Shown here piece after piece: positions 1-6,530 of a stretch of 9,480 nucleotides of DNA. This stretch comes from Nitratireductor sp. (GTDB lineage: Bacteria > Pseudomonadota > Alphaproteobacteria > Rhizobiales > Rhizobiaceae): contig JAGRLQ010000180.1 in the NCBI GenBank assembly GCA_020441735.1, positions 1-9,480 of the forward strand. Reading direction: 5' to 3'. The notes under the pieces were generated by a model. It saw only the letters and a list, made by a program, of their open reading frames with translations, did no database searches and was not told where the DNA came from. Numbering within the stretch: position 1 is the first letter of the stretch; every line of letters starts with the position of its first letter. A program made the position numbers and the translations under genes.

Positions 1-521
1 TGATGAAGGAGTCGATTTCGGCTGCGGCTTCCTATGTCCGCTCCAAGGCGGCGGAATTTGGCGTGGAACCGCCGATGTTCGACCGCATGGACATTCACGT
101 CCACGTGCCGGAAGGCGCTACGCCCAAGGATGGCCCCTCCGCGGGCACAGCCATGACCACGGCCATCGTCTCGGTGATGACCGGCATTCCTGTGCGCTCG
201 GATGTTGCAATGACCGGCGAGATCACCCTGCGCGGCCGGGTGCTGCCCATTGGCGGGCTCAAGGAGAAGCTTCTGGCGGCCCTACGCGGCGGCATTTCCA
301 AGGTTCTGATACCGGAAGAAAACGCGAAAGACCTTGCGGAAATTCCTGACAATGTGAAGAACGGGCTCGAGATCGTGCCGGTTTCCCATATCGATCAGGT
401 GCTCGAGCATGCGCTGGTCAGCAAGCCAGTGGCAATCGAATGGACCGCCGAGGACGAGGAACGCGCGCGCCAGGCAATGCTCGGCCGCAGCGACAATCAA
501 GCATCCGCCATACCGCATTGA
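1..521 (+). CDS. lon: Lon protease, C-terminal proteolytic domain (5' truncated by window edge)
   Basis: ATP-dependent serine protease of the cytoplasm that degrades misfolded and regulatory proteins. Only the last 172 or so residues are present; the reading frame is open at the left edge, so the Met at 3-5 is internal and the AAA+ and N-terminal domains lie outside. Seen directly: the catalytic serine in the DGPSAG motif (codon 138-140) and, 43 residues on, the catalytic lysine as the second Lys of GGLKEKLLAA (codon 267-269). This spacing matches the Ser679/Lys722 dyad of E. coli Lon. The MTGEITLRG block between them is also typical. After the conserved domain comes a polar tail of about 25 residues ending in SAIPH, which is probably lineage-specific. 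The gene is followed by a strong terminator and then hupB, an order also known from E. coli and other proteobacteria. Identification is secure. Confidence 0.97.
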   Translation, partial: MKESISAAASYVRSKAAEFGVEPPMFDRMDIHVHVPEGATPKDGPSAGTAMTTAIVSVMTGIPVRSDVAMTGEITLRGRVLPIGGLKEKLLAALRGGISKVLIPEENAKDLAEIPDNVKNGLEIVPVSHIDQVLEHALVSKPVAIEWTAEDEERARQAMLGRSDNQASAIPH

Positions 522-555
522 TTGCAACCGATCCGGTTGATCTGAAGACAACTCA

Positions 556-600
556 CCCCGGCTGCCTTTCACCCGAACTGGCAGCCGGGGTTTTGTTTTC
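556..600 (+). terminator. Rho-independent terminator of lon
   Basis: A perfect 11-bp GC-rich stem (556-566 with 580-590) with a 13-nt loop is followed at once by TTTTGTTTT. It starts 34 nt after the lon stop codon, so lon transcription should end here and hupB should be transcribed separately. Confidence 0.92.
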
Positions 601-935
601 TGGTAGAGCACGCTCAAGCCACTGAAGATGCCCCCGGCATTGTGCCGAAAATCCGCGCACCGGCGGACTGAGTTGCCGGTATCCGGTTTGGCTGGACGAT
701 GGCAAAACCGCAGAAATCTCCGGATTCCCCACGAATCGCAGATGACTGTCCAACCGCCAGAAAGCGGTTTTCATGGGCAAAATCTGTGCAGCAAGGGGCA
801 TTGACAAACCCGAAAAAGGCTCCGAATCAGCCCAAAAAGCCCAGAAAACTGGGATTCTGGTTGTGCCGCATCCTCGAAAAGTGCGAATTTGCGCCTGTGC
901 AACGCGCTTGCGCGCCCTAGTGAAAGGAAAACAAG
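601..935 (+). promoter_or_regulatory. hupB upstream region with a candidate -35 element
   Basis: These 335 nt lie between the lon terminator and hupB and hold no convincing gene. Because the lon terminator is strong and hupB has its own terminator, a hupB promoter should lie here. The only consensus-like element I see is TTGACA at 801-806. The hexamer 17 nt downstream (824-829, GAATCA) is a poor -10, so the assignment is tentative. Two small inverted repeats are visible: AACCGC/GCGGTT (752-757 and 764-769, followed by four T from 768) and CCCAG/CTGGG (840-844 and 849-853). If transcription starts near 836, the leader would be about 100 nt and would contain the second one. Confidence 0.35.
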
Positions 936-1211
936 ATGAACAAAAACGAGCTTATTGCTTCCGTTGCTGACCAGGCATCCATAACAAAAGCCCAGGCATC
1001 CGAAGCTGTAGATGCGGTGCTCGGTGGAATTACGTCGGCACTCAGCAGTGGTGATGAAGTCCGTCTCGTGGGTTTTGGCAACTTCGTTGTGGCCAACCGC
1101 AAGGCAACGACGGCCCGCAATCCGCAAACCGGCGCAACCATTCAGGTGCCGGCATCCAAGGCGCCCCGGTTCAAGCCGGGCAAGGCACTGAAGGAAGCGG
1201 TCAACCGCTGA
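936..1211 (+). CDS. hupB: HU family DNA-binding protein (HU-beta type)
   Basis: Small histone-like nucleoid protein that works as a dimer, bending and compacting DNA with little sequence specificity. At 91 residues it has the usual family length. Visible features: an N-terminal alpha-helical dimerisation part (about 1-40, beginning MNKNELI); the GFGNF motif at residues 46-50; and the DNA-embracing beta arm at about 53-75, with the Arg-Asn-Pro tip at 61-63, where Pro63 is the DNA-intercalating residue of the family. A basic C-terminal helix follows (KPGKALK). The start is supported by AAAGGA at 923-928, seven nt before the ATG. It lies downstream of lon, as hupB does in many proteobacteria. 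The long gap and the flanking terminators suggest a single-gene transcript. The product is certain; the symbol follows from neighbourhood and similarity. Confidence 0.96.
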   Translation: MNKNELIASVADQASITKAQASEAVDAVLGGITSALSSGDEVRLVGFGNFVVANRKATTARNPQTGATIQVPASKAPRFKPGKALKEAVNR

Positions 1212-1269
1212 CTGCAGTAGAACGGGATGCCGGTTTCTGCACGGCCGGCGCTTCCCAGCAAGCGTTTCG

Positions 1270-1299
1270 AACCGCCGCAGCCATGCGGCGGTTTTTCTT
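1270..1299 (+). terminator. Rho-independent terminator of hupB
   Basis: A perfect 10-bp stem (1270-1279 with 1284-1293) with a 4-nt loop, followed by a T-rich tract interrupted by one C. It lies 58 nt after the hupB stop and separates hupB from the transporter operon. Confidence 0.9.
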
Positions 1300-1333
1300 T
1301 GCTCCTGTGAATAATCTCCCGTGGCAGGCATCA

Positions 1334-1380
1334 CCAGCGGGCAGGGCGCTGGACAATGGCACCTGTTTGGTACCTAGTAG
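1334..1380 (+). promoter_or_regulatory. Candidate promoter/operator of the BMP transporter operon
   Basis: Between the hupB terminator and the ATPase gene there is a perfect dyad CCAGCG-N7-CGCTGG (1334-1352). It overlaps a -35-like TGGACA (1350-1355, five of six matches to TTGACA). No good -10 follows: the best hexamers are TACCTA (1371-1376, 15-nt spacer) and TAGTAG (1375-1380, 19-nt spacer). The arrangement would suit a repressor site over a promoter, but this is inference from position and symmetry only. Confidence 0.3.
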
Positions 1381-1410
1381 CGGAAAGAGAAACGGGAACG
1401 AATTTCATCG

Positions 1411-2994
1411 ATGGCAAGGAGCGCGGCCAATGGCGACGCATTGCTGGAAGTTCGCGGGCTGACGAAAGTCTTCGGCACGCTGAAGGCAAACGATTCTCTG
1501 GACCTGTCGATCGGCAAGGGCGAAATCCATGCCCTGTTGGGCGAAAACGGCGCTGGCAAATCCACGCTCGTAAAAATGCTCTACGGATCGCTGCAGCCTA
1601 CGGCAGGCGAAATCCTCTGGAAGGGCAAGGCCGTTTCCGTCACCAGTCCCTCGTTTGCGCGATCGCTGGGCATCGGCATGGTGTTCCAGCACTTCTCCCT
1701 GTTTGAATCGCTTACCGTTGCCGACAACATCGTGCTGTCGCTCGGCCCCGGTCATTCGATCGAACAGGTTGCGCGGGACGCAGAGCGCTTGTCGCAGGAG
1801 TACGGACTGCCGCTGCATGCCTCGACCCATATCGGCGATCTTTCCGTCGGTGAGCGACAGCGGGTGGAGATCGTGCGCTGCCTGTTGCAGGATCCCGAAC
1901 TGATCATTCTCGATGAGCCGACATCCGTTCTGACGCCACAGGAGGCCGACAACCTGTTCGTTACGCTCAATCGTCTGCGTGATGAGGGACGCTCCATCCT
2001 CTACATTTCGCACCGGCTGGAAGAAGTGAAAGCCATGTGCGACCGGGCCACCATCCTGCGCCATGGCAAGGTGGTGGGCGAATGCGATCCGCGCAAGGAG
2101 ACAGCAGCAAGCCTCGCATCGATGATGGTCGGTTCGGAAGTTGCCGAAGTGCAGCGTGAAACACGCGAGGACAAGACCGGCGAAATCCTGCTTGAAGTTC
2201 GCGATGCCAGCCTGCCACCGGCAACGCCATTCTCTATCGGCTTGAAAACCATCAACATGGCGGTAAGAGCTGGCGAAGTCGTCGGCATTGCAGGCGTGGC
2301 CGGCAATGGACAGGGCGAGCTATTCGATCTCGTCTCCGGTGAAGTTGCTTCCACCAAGAACGCCGTTTTCCTGCGCGGGCAGGAAGTCGGCAATCTCGGC
2401 ATCAACGACCGCCGCAAGATGGGGGCGGCCTTCGTGCCCGAAGAGCGTCTTGGCCATGGGGCCGTGCCCGGCATGACACTGACCGACAACCTGCTGCTGG
2501 CACGCCACGCTTCCGATGCCGTCGCCCTGCAGCGGTTCGGGCGGATCGGCTGGGTATGGGAAGAAATGGTCGACAAGGCGACAAAGCGCATCTGCGAGGA
2601 AATGGATGTGCGCAAGTCAGCGGAAAACCCGGCCGCCTCGGCACTTTCCGGCGGTAATCTGCAGAAATTCATCATGGGACGCGAGCTCGACCGCCAGCCG
2701 TCCGTCCTGGTGGTAAACCAGCCGACCTGGGGCGTCGATGCGGGAGCGGCAAGCCGCATCCGCCAGGCCTTGATCGACCTGGCGGCTTCAGGCTCCGCCG
2801 TTTTGATGATCTCGCAGGATCTCGACGAGATTTTCGAGGTCGCCGACCGCATCCTCGTCATGCATGACGGAACGATTGCCGAAGCGGGCAAGGCAGGCGA
2901 TGTGACGCGTGAAAAAATCGGCCTTCTTATGGGCGGCGCCCACACCGAGCGTGATCCTGAAGAAACATCCATGGAGGCGGATCATGCGCATTGA
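1411..2994 (+). CDS. BMP-family ABC transporter, fused two-domain ATP-binding protein
   Basis: Cytoplasmic energy subunit of an importer for nucleosides or related compounds. Two ABC ATPase domains are fused in 527 residues, as usual for this family and the sugar-importer ATPases related to RbsA. Domain 1: Walker A GENGAGKST (44-52), Q-loop Gln93, signature LSVGERQ (144-150), Walker B LIILDEP (164-170), switch His201. Domain 2 (about 258-510) keeps a standard signature LSGGNLQ (412-418). Its P-loop is degenerate (GVAGNGQGE, 295-303, no Lys), its Walker B ends in Asn436-Gln437 instead of Asp-Glu, and Gln469 replaces the switch His. One ATP site, from Walker A of domain 1 and the signature of domain 2, therefore looks intact, while the other looks degenerate. 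The start at 1411 lacks a close Shine-Dalgarno (GGGAA at 1394-1398 is 12 nt away), so it is less certain than the product. The gene overlaps the next by 11 nt, indicating translational coupling. Confidence 0.93.
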   Translation: MARSAANGDALLEVRGLTKVFGTLKANDSLDLSIGKGEIHALLGENGAGKSTLVKMLYGSLQPTAGEILWKGKAVSVTSPSFARSLGIGMVFQHFSLFESLTVADNIVLSLGPGHSIEQVARDAERLSQEYGLPLHASTHIGDLSVGERQRVEIVRCLLQDPELIILDEPTSVLTPQEADNLFVTLNRLRDEGRSILYISHRLEEVKAMCDRATILRHGKVVGECDPRKETAASLASMMVGSEVAEVQRETREDKTGEILLEVRDASLPPATPFSIGLKTINMAVRAGEVVGIAGVAGNGQGELFDLVSGEVASTKNAVFLRGQEVGNLGINDRRKMGAAFVPEERLGHGAVPGMTLTDNLLLARHASDAVALQRFGRIGWVWEEMVDKATKRICEEMDVRKSAENPAASALSGGNLQKFIMGRELDRQPSVLVVNQPTWGVDAGAASRIRQALIDLAASGSAVLMISQDLDEIFEVADRILVMHDGTIAEAGKAGDVTREKIGLLMGGAHTERDPEETSMEADHAH

Positions 2995-4075
2995 AGTCTC
3001 CCGCCGCCAGATGCCGTCACGGCTTTTTGCCTATCTCTCGCCGGTCATCGCGCTGGCGCTGACCATCCTGCTCGGCGCCATCGTCTTCATGGCGCTGGGC
3101 AAGGATCCCGTGCAGGCGCTTTATTCCTATTTCATAGAGCCGCTGACGGAGACCTGGTCGCTGCATGAACTGCTGATCAAGGCAACGCCGCTGATCCTGA
3201 TCGCCGTCGGCCTGTCGGTGTGTTATCTGTCCAATAACTGGAACATCGGCGCCGAGGGGCAGTTTCTGATGGGCGCGGTGGCAGGTTCGGCCATTCCCGT
3301 ACTGCTGCCTGAGTTTCAGAACTATCTGGTATTGCCGCTGATGCTCATTCTGGCGATGGCAGGCGGGGCTGCCTATGCGGCGATCCCGGCGTTTCTCAAA
3401 AGCCGGTTCAACACCAATGAAATCCTTACCAGCCTGATGCTTGTCTATGTGGCGCAGCTTTTCGTCGACTGGCTGGTGCGCGGCCCCTGGCGCAATCCAC
3501 AGGGTTTCAGTTTTCCTGGCACCATCACCTTCAATGATTTCGCGCTGCTGCCGGAAATGTTTCCGGCTTCCGGCAGAGCCAATATCGGCATCCTGTTTGC
3601 CCTTGTCGCTGCCGTGCTGGTCTGGCTGATGATCCGGCGCACCCTGAAAGGGTTCGAAGTAAGAGTTCTCGGGCAAAACCCGCGGGCAGGGCGGTTTGCC
3701 GGATTTTCTTCGGCCAAGATGACGTTCTTCGCCTTTCTGCTCTCCGGTGCGCTGGCCGGTCTTGCCGGTATCATCGAGGTGGCCGGTGCTGTTCAGCATC
3801 TCAACGAGAAGCTTTCTGTGGGTTATGGCTTCGCCGCCATCATTGTGGTCTTTCTGGGTCGTCTCAATCCGCTGGGCGCGGTGGTTGCCGGCCTCGTGCT
3901 GGCGCTTACCTATCTCGGTGGTGAGGCGGCGCAGATTTCACTGCAGATTTCCGACAAGTCGGCGCGTGTTTTCCAGGGCATGCTGCTGTTCCTGGTGCTC
4001 GCCTGCGACACGCTGATCAACTACCGCATCCGCTTCATCGCCGGCCAGCCTTCAGCATCGGCGGAGGGCAACTGA
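2984..4075 (+). CDS. BMP-family ABC transporter permease 1 (BPD_transp_2)
   Basis: Inner-membrane permease of 363 residues, one half of the heterodimeric channel. It is strongly hydrophobic with many predicted membrane segments, starting at about residues 16-37. Family hallmarks are NWNIGAEGQ (85-93), a short cytoplasmic stretch FNTNEILTS (142-150), and a conserved cytoplasmic loop near RVLGQNPRAGRFAG that should contact the ATPase. I chose the ATG at 2984 over the in-frame ATG at 2909. It has a good Shine-Dalgarno (GGAGG, 2973-2977, six nt away), gives the expected basic N-terminus MRIEVSRR before the first membrane helix, and overlaps the ATPase stop by only 11 nt. The longer form would carry 25 residues read from the ATPase gene. 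The second permease follows after one nt. Confidence 0.93.
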   Translation: MRIEVSRRQMPSRLFAYLSPVIALALTILLGAIVFMALGKDPVQALYSYFIEPLTETWSLHELLIKATPLILIAVGLSVCYLSNNWNIGAEGQFLMGAVAGSAIPVLLPEFQNYLVLPLMLILAMAGGAAYAAIPAFLKSRFNTNEILTSLMLVYVAQLFVDWLVRGPWRNPQGFSFPGTITFNDFALLPEMFPASGRANIGILFALVAAVLVWLMIRRTLKGFEVRVLGQNPRAGRFAGFSSAKMTFFAFLLSGALAGLAGIIEVAGAVQHLNEKLSVGYGFAAIIVVFLGRLNPLGAVVAGLVLALTYLGGEAAQISLQISDKSARVFQGMLLFLVLACDTLINYRIRFIAGQPSASAEGN

Positions 4076-4076
4076 C

Positions 4077-5051
4077 ATGGGTATGCTCGAAGCCATCCTG
4101 CTGACCGTCTTTACCGCTGCAACGCCGCTTTTGATCGCTGCCATGGGCGAACTGGTGGCCGAGCGCTCCGGCGTCCTCAATCTTGGCGTTGAGGGCATGA
4201 TGATCATGGGCGCGATTGCCGGCTTTGCCTTTGCGCAGATGAGCGGTAACCCCTATATCGGCGCGTTGGGGGGTATGGCGGTAGGCGCACTTTTCTCGTT
4301 GCTGTTCGCCTTTCTGGCGCTGACATTGGTCACCAACCAGGTGGCAACCGGCCTTGCACTGACCATTCTGGGCCTTGGGCTTTCCGGTCTTTGGGGCGAA
4401 GCGTTTGTCGGCATTCCTGGCGTCAAGCTGCAGCCGGTCGTCATTCCGCTGTTATCGGACATTCCCCTTATCGGGCGGCTGTTCTTTGCCCAGGACGCAC
4501 TGTTCTACGTTTCCATTGCGCTGGTCTTTGCCGTTTCCTGGTTCCTATTCAAAACCAAGGCAGGGCTTACGCTGCGCAGTGTCGGTGACAACCATCACTC
4601 GGCCCATGCGCTCGGCATCAATGTGATGCGGGTGCGCTATCTAGCCGTCATGTTTGGCGGTGCGTGCGCCGGGCTTGCCGGTTCGCACCTGTCGCTGGTC
4701 TACACGACGCAATGGATTGAAAACATGTCGGCGGGCCGCGGCTGGATCGCGCTGGCACTGGTGGTCTTTGCCTCCTGGCGGCCCTGGCGTATCCTGTTCG
4801 GTGCCTATCTGTTCGGCGCCATTACCATCATGCAACTGCACATTCAGGCGCTCAATCTCGGCGACGTGGAATTCCTGCCCGGACCCATCTACGGCATCCT
4901 GTCGCTGCTCAAATCCATTCCGGCGCAGTTCCTCTCCTCGCTGCCCTATCTTGCAACCATCGTGGTTCTGGTCTTGATTTCCAGAAACCGCAGGCTGACA
5001 CTGATCAACACGCCGGCCATGCTTGGGCAGGGCTTCGTGCCGGACCGCTGA
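4077..5051 (+). CDS. BMP-family ABC transporter permease 2 (BPD_transp_2)
   Basis: Second inner-membrane permease of the importer, 324 residues, predicted to pair with the product of the preceding gene. Hydrophobic segments occupy most of its length, beginning at about residues 5-24. Visible family motifs are ERSGVLNLGVEGMMIMGA (29-46), which matches the NWNIGAEG block of permease 1 in position, and NQVATG (87-92), matching TNEILTS there. A polar loop around VGDNHHSAHALGIN is the likely ATPase-coupling segment. The start has a good Shine-Dalgarno (GGAGGG, 4063-4068, inside the end of the previous gene) and lies one nt after its stop, so translation is probably coupled. The paired motifs suggest that the two permeases are ancient paralogues, as in the whole family. 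Confidence 0.93.
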   Translation: MGMLEAILLTVFTAATPLLIAAMGELVAERSGVLNLGVEGMMIMGAIAGFAFAQMSGNPYIGALGGMAVGALFSLLFAFLALTLVTNQVATGLALTILGLGLSGLWGEAFVGIPGVKLQPVVIPLLSDIPLIGRLFFAQDALFYVSIALVFAVSWFLFKTKAGLTLRSVGDNHHSAHALGINVMRVRYLAVMFGGACAGLAGSHLSLVYTTQWIENMSAGRGWIALALVVFASWRPWRILFGAYLFGAITIMQLHIQALNLGDVEFLPGPIYGILSLLKSIPAQFLSSLPYLATIVVLVLISRNRRLTLINTPAMLGQGFVPDR

Positions 5052-5088
5052 ACACCCATTGAAACCATCAAGCAACGGAAGGAATGTC

Positions 5089-6162
5089 ATGAAAAAAGTG
5101 CTTGGAATTGTTGCCGCCTTCGGCATCGCGCTCAGCGCGTCCACTGCCTACGCCGCCATGGACAAGGTGAAGGCCTGTTTCATCTATGTTGGCTCCATCG
5201 GCGACTTCGGCTGGTCCTATCAGCATGATCAGGGCCGTCTCGCGGTTGAAGAAGCCCTCGGCGACAAGGTCGAGACCGCCTATCTGGAAAGCGTGCCGGA
5301 AGGGGCGGATGCAGAACGCGCCATCGAGCGGTTCGCACGTTCGGGCTGCAACATCATCTTCACCACATCCTTCGGCTACATGGATGCAACCAACAAGGTT
5401 GCGGGCAAGTTCCCGGATGTGAAATTCGAACACGCCACGGGCTACAAGCGCGAGCATCCCAACGTATCGACCTATAATTCAAGGTTCCATGAAGGCCGTT
5501 ACGTGCAGGGCCAGATTGCCGCCAAGATGTCCAGTTCGGGCGTTGCCGGCTATATCGCCTCCTTCCCGATCCCCGAGGTCGTCATGGGCATCAACGCGTT
5601 CACGCTGGGCGCGCAGTCGGTCAATCCCGACTTCAAGCTGAAGGTGGTCTGGGCCAACACCTGGTTTGACCCGGGCAAGGAAGCCGACGCTGCCAAGGCG
5701 CTGATCGACCAGGGTGCCGACATTATCACCCAGCATACGGACTCGACCGCGCCGATGCAGGTTGCCGCCGAGCGTGGCGTCAAGGCGTTCGGCCAGGCCT
5801 CCGACATGATCAACTTCGGCAAGGAGACGCAGCTGACCGCGATCATCGACGATTGGGGTCCGTATTATGTCGAGCGCGTCAAGGCGGTGCTTGAGGGCAC
5901 CTGGGAACAGGTCGACGTCTGGGCCGGCATGAAGGAAGGCCATGTGGTCATGGCGCCCTATACCAACATGCCCGATGACGTGAAGGCCATGGCCGAGGAG
6001 ACACAGGCAAAGATCACGTCTGGTGAATTCGACCCCTATACGGGGCCGGTCAAGAAACAGGACGGTTCGGATTGGCTTGCCGAAGGCGAAGTGGCCGATG
6101 CTGGCGTCCTGCTCGGCATGAACTTCTATGTCGCCGGTGTCGACGACCAGTTGCCGCAATAA
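5089..6162 (+). CDS. BMP-family periplasmic substrate-binding protein
   Basis: Solute-binding protein of 357 residues that captures the ligand in the periplasm and delivers it to the two permeases. The family (basic membrane protein, Pfam Bmp) includes purine-nucleoside binders such as PnrA and also riboflavin binders. A Sec signal peptide spans residues 1-22 (basic MKK, hydrophobic core, AYA before the cleavage site). There is no lipobox cysteine, so it should be a soluble periplasmic protein rather than a lipoprotein. Family blocks seen are VGSIGDFGWSYQHDQGR (34-50), TTSFGYMD (92-99) and QHTDSTAP (215-222). The only cysteines I noted in the mature N-terminal half are Cys30 and Cys87. The ATG at 5089 is preferred to 5023 because it directly begins the signal peptide and has AAGGA at 5079-5083. 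It is the last gene of the operon, 37 nt after permease 2, with a terminator behind it. The substrate is not determined by the sequence. Confidence 0.94.
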   Translation: MKKVLGIVAAFGIALSASTAYAAMDKVKACFIYVGSIGDFGWSYQHDQGRLAVEEALGDKVETAYLESVPEGADAERAIERFARSGCNIIFTTSFGYMDATNKVAGKFPDVKFEHATGYKREHPNVSTYNSRFHEGRYVQGQIAAKMSSSGVAGYIASFPIPEVVMGINAFTLGAQSVNPDFKLKVVWANTWFDPGKEADAAKALIDQGADIITQHTDSTAPMQVAAERGVKAFGQASDMINFGKETQLTAIIDDWGPYYVERVKAVLEGTWEQVDVWAGMKEGHVVMAPYTNMPDDVKAMAEETQAKITSGEFDPYTGPVKKQDGSDWLAEGEVADAGVLLGMNFYVAGVDDQLPQ

Positions 6163-6185
6163 GCAGCATAGTCCTGAACAAGATG

Positions 6186-6214
6186 AAAGGGCCGGTTCGC
6201 GCCGGCCCTTTTTC
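6186..6214 (+). terminator. Rho-independent terminator of the BMP transporter operon
   Basis: A perfect 10-bp stem AAAGGGCCGG/CCGGCCCTTT (6186-6195 with 6202-6211) with a 6-nt loop; the T-run extends to 6213. It lies 23 nt after the stop codon of the binding-protein gene and ends the four-gene operon. Confidence 0.93.
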
Positions 6215-6277
6215 GTGCGATGCGAAGCAGCGTGGAGGGCAGGGCGGTTTCTTCGCGGGCTCGTGTTGATCGAAACG

Positions 6278-6346
6278 CCATTATCATTCGTTGAAATGCC
6301 CACTCCTACTTGAAATGCATTGGCGAATGTCCCATTAGGCATTCGT
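6278..6346 (+). repeat. Cluster of short direct and inverted repeats upstream of tRNA-Ser
   Basis: TTGAAATGC occurs twice (6291-6299 and 6310-6318) with a 19-nt period. CATTCG (6285-6290 and 6340-6345) and its complement CGAATG (6324-6329) surround it. CCATTA precedes both CATTCG copies (6278-6283 and 6332-6337). The segment 6324-6345 can fold into an 8-bp stem with one G-T pair and the loop CCATTA. The tRNA starts 38 nt after the last repeat, so this is probably its promoter region. The second TTGAAA (6310-6315) followed after 17 nt by CATTAG (6333-6338) is a weak promoter candidate. Confidence 0.45.
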
Positions 6347-6383
6347 GTCAACCGCCACGACAGACTTGCAGGTTTTTGCATCC

Positions 6384-6473
<90 letters not shown>

Positions 6474-6497
6474 TTTCCACTTTTCCCACCGGATGTC

Positions 6498-6530
6498 GGG
6501 GCGGGCTTCCCCGTCAATGCCGCCCCTTCT
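6498..6530 (+). terminator. Possible weak terminator downstream of tRNA-Ser
   Basis: GGGGCGG (6498-6504) can pair with CCGCCCC (6520-6526) across a 15-nt loop, followed only by TTCT. The stem is GC-rich but the T-tract is poor, so termination here is uncertain. It lies 25 nt after the tRNA end, where processing or termination would be expected. Confidence 0.35.

Noticed and set aside
440..625. 61-codon frame across the lon 3' end and its terminator
   Set aside because: It is a shadow of lon in another frame and runs through the terminator stem.
2001..2972. 323-codon minus-strand frame inside the ATPase gene
   Set aside because: It is antisense to a certain gene in a GC-rich genome, with Ser/Arg-rich low-complexity content and no recognisable domain.
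2909..2983. Upstream in-frame start for permease 1
   Set aside because: The extra 25 residues are read out of the ATPase gene, and the ATG at 2984 has a clear Shine-Dalgarno.
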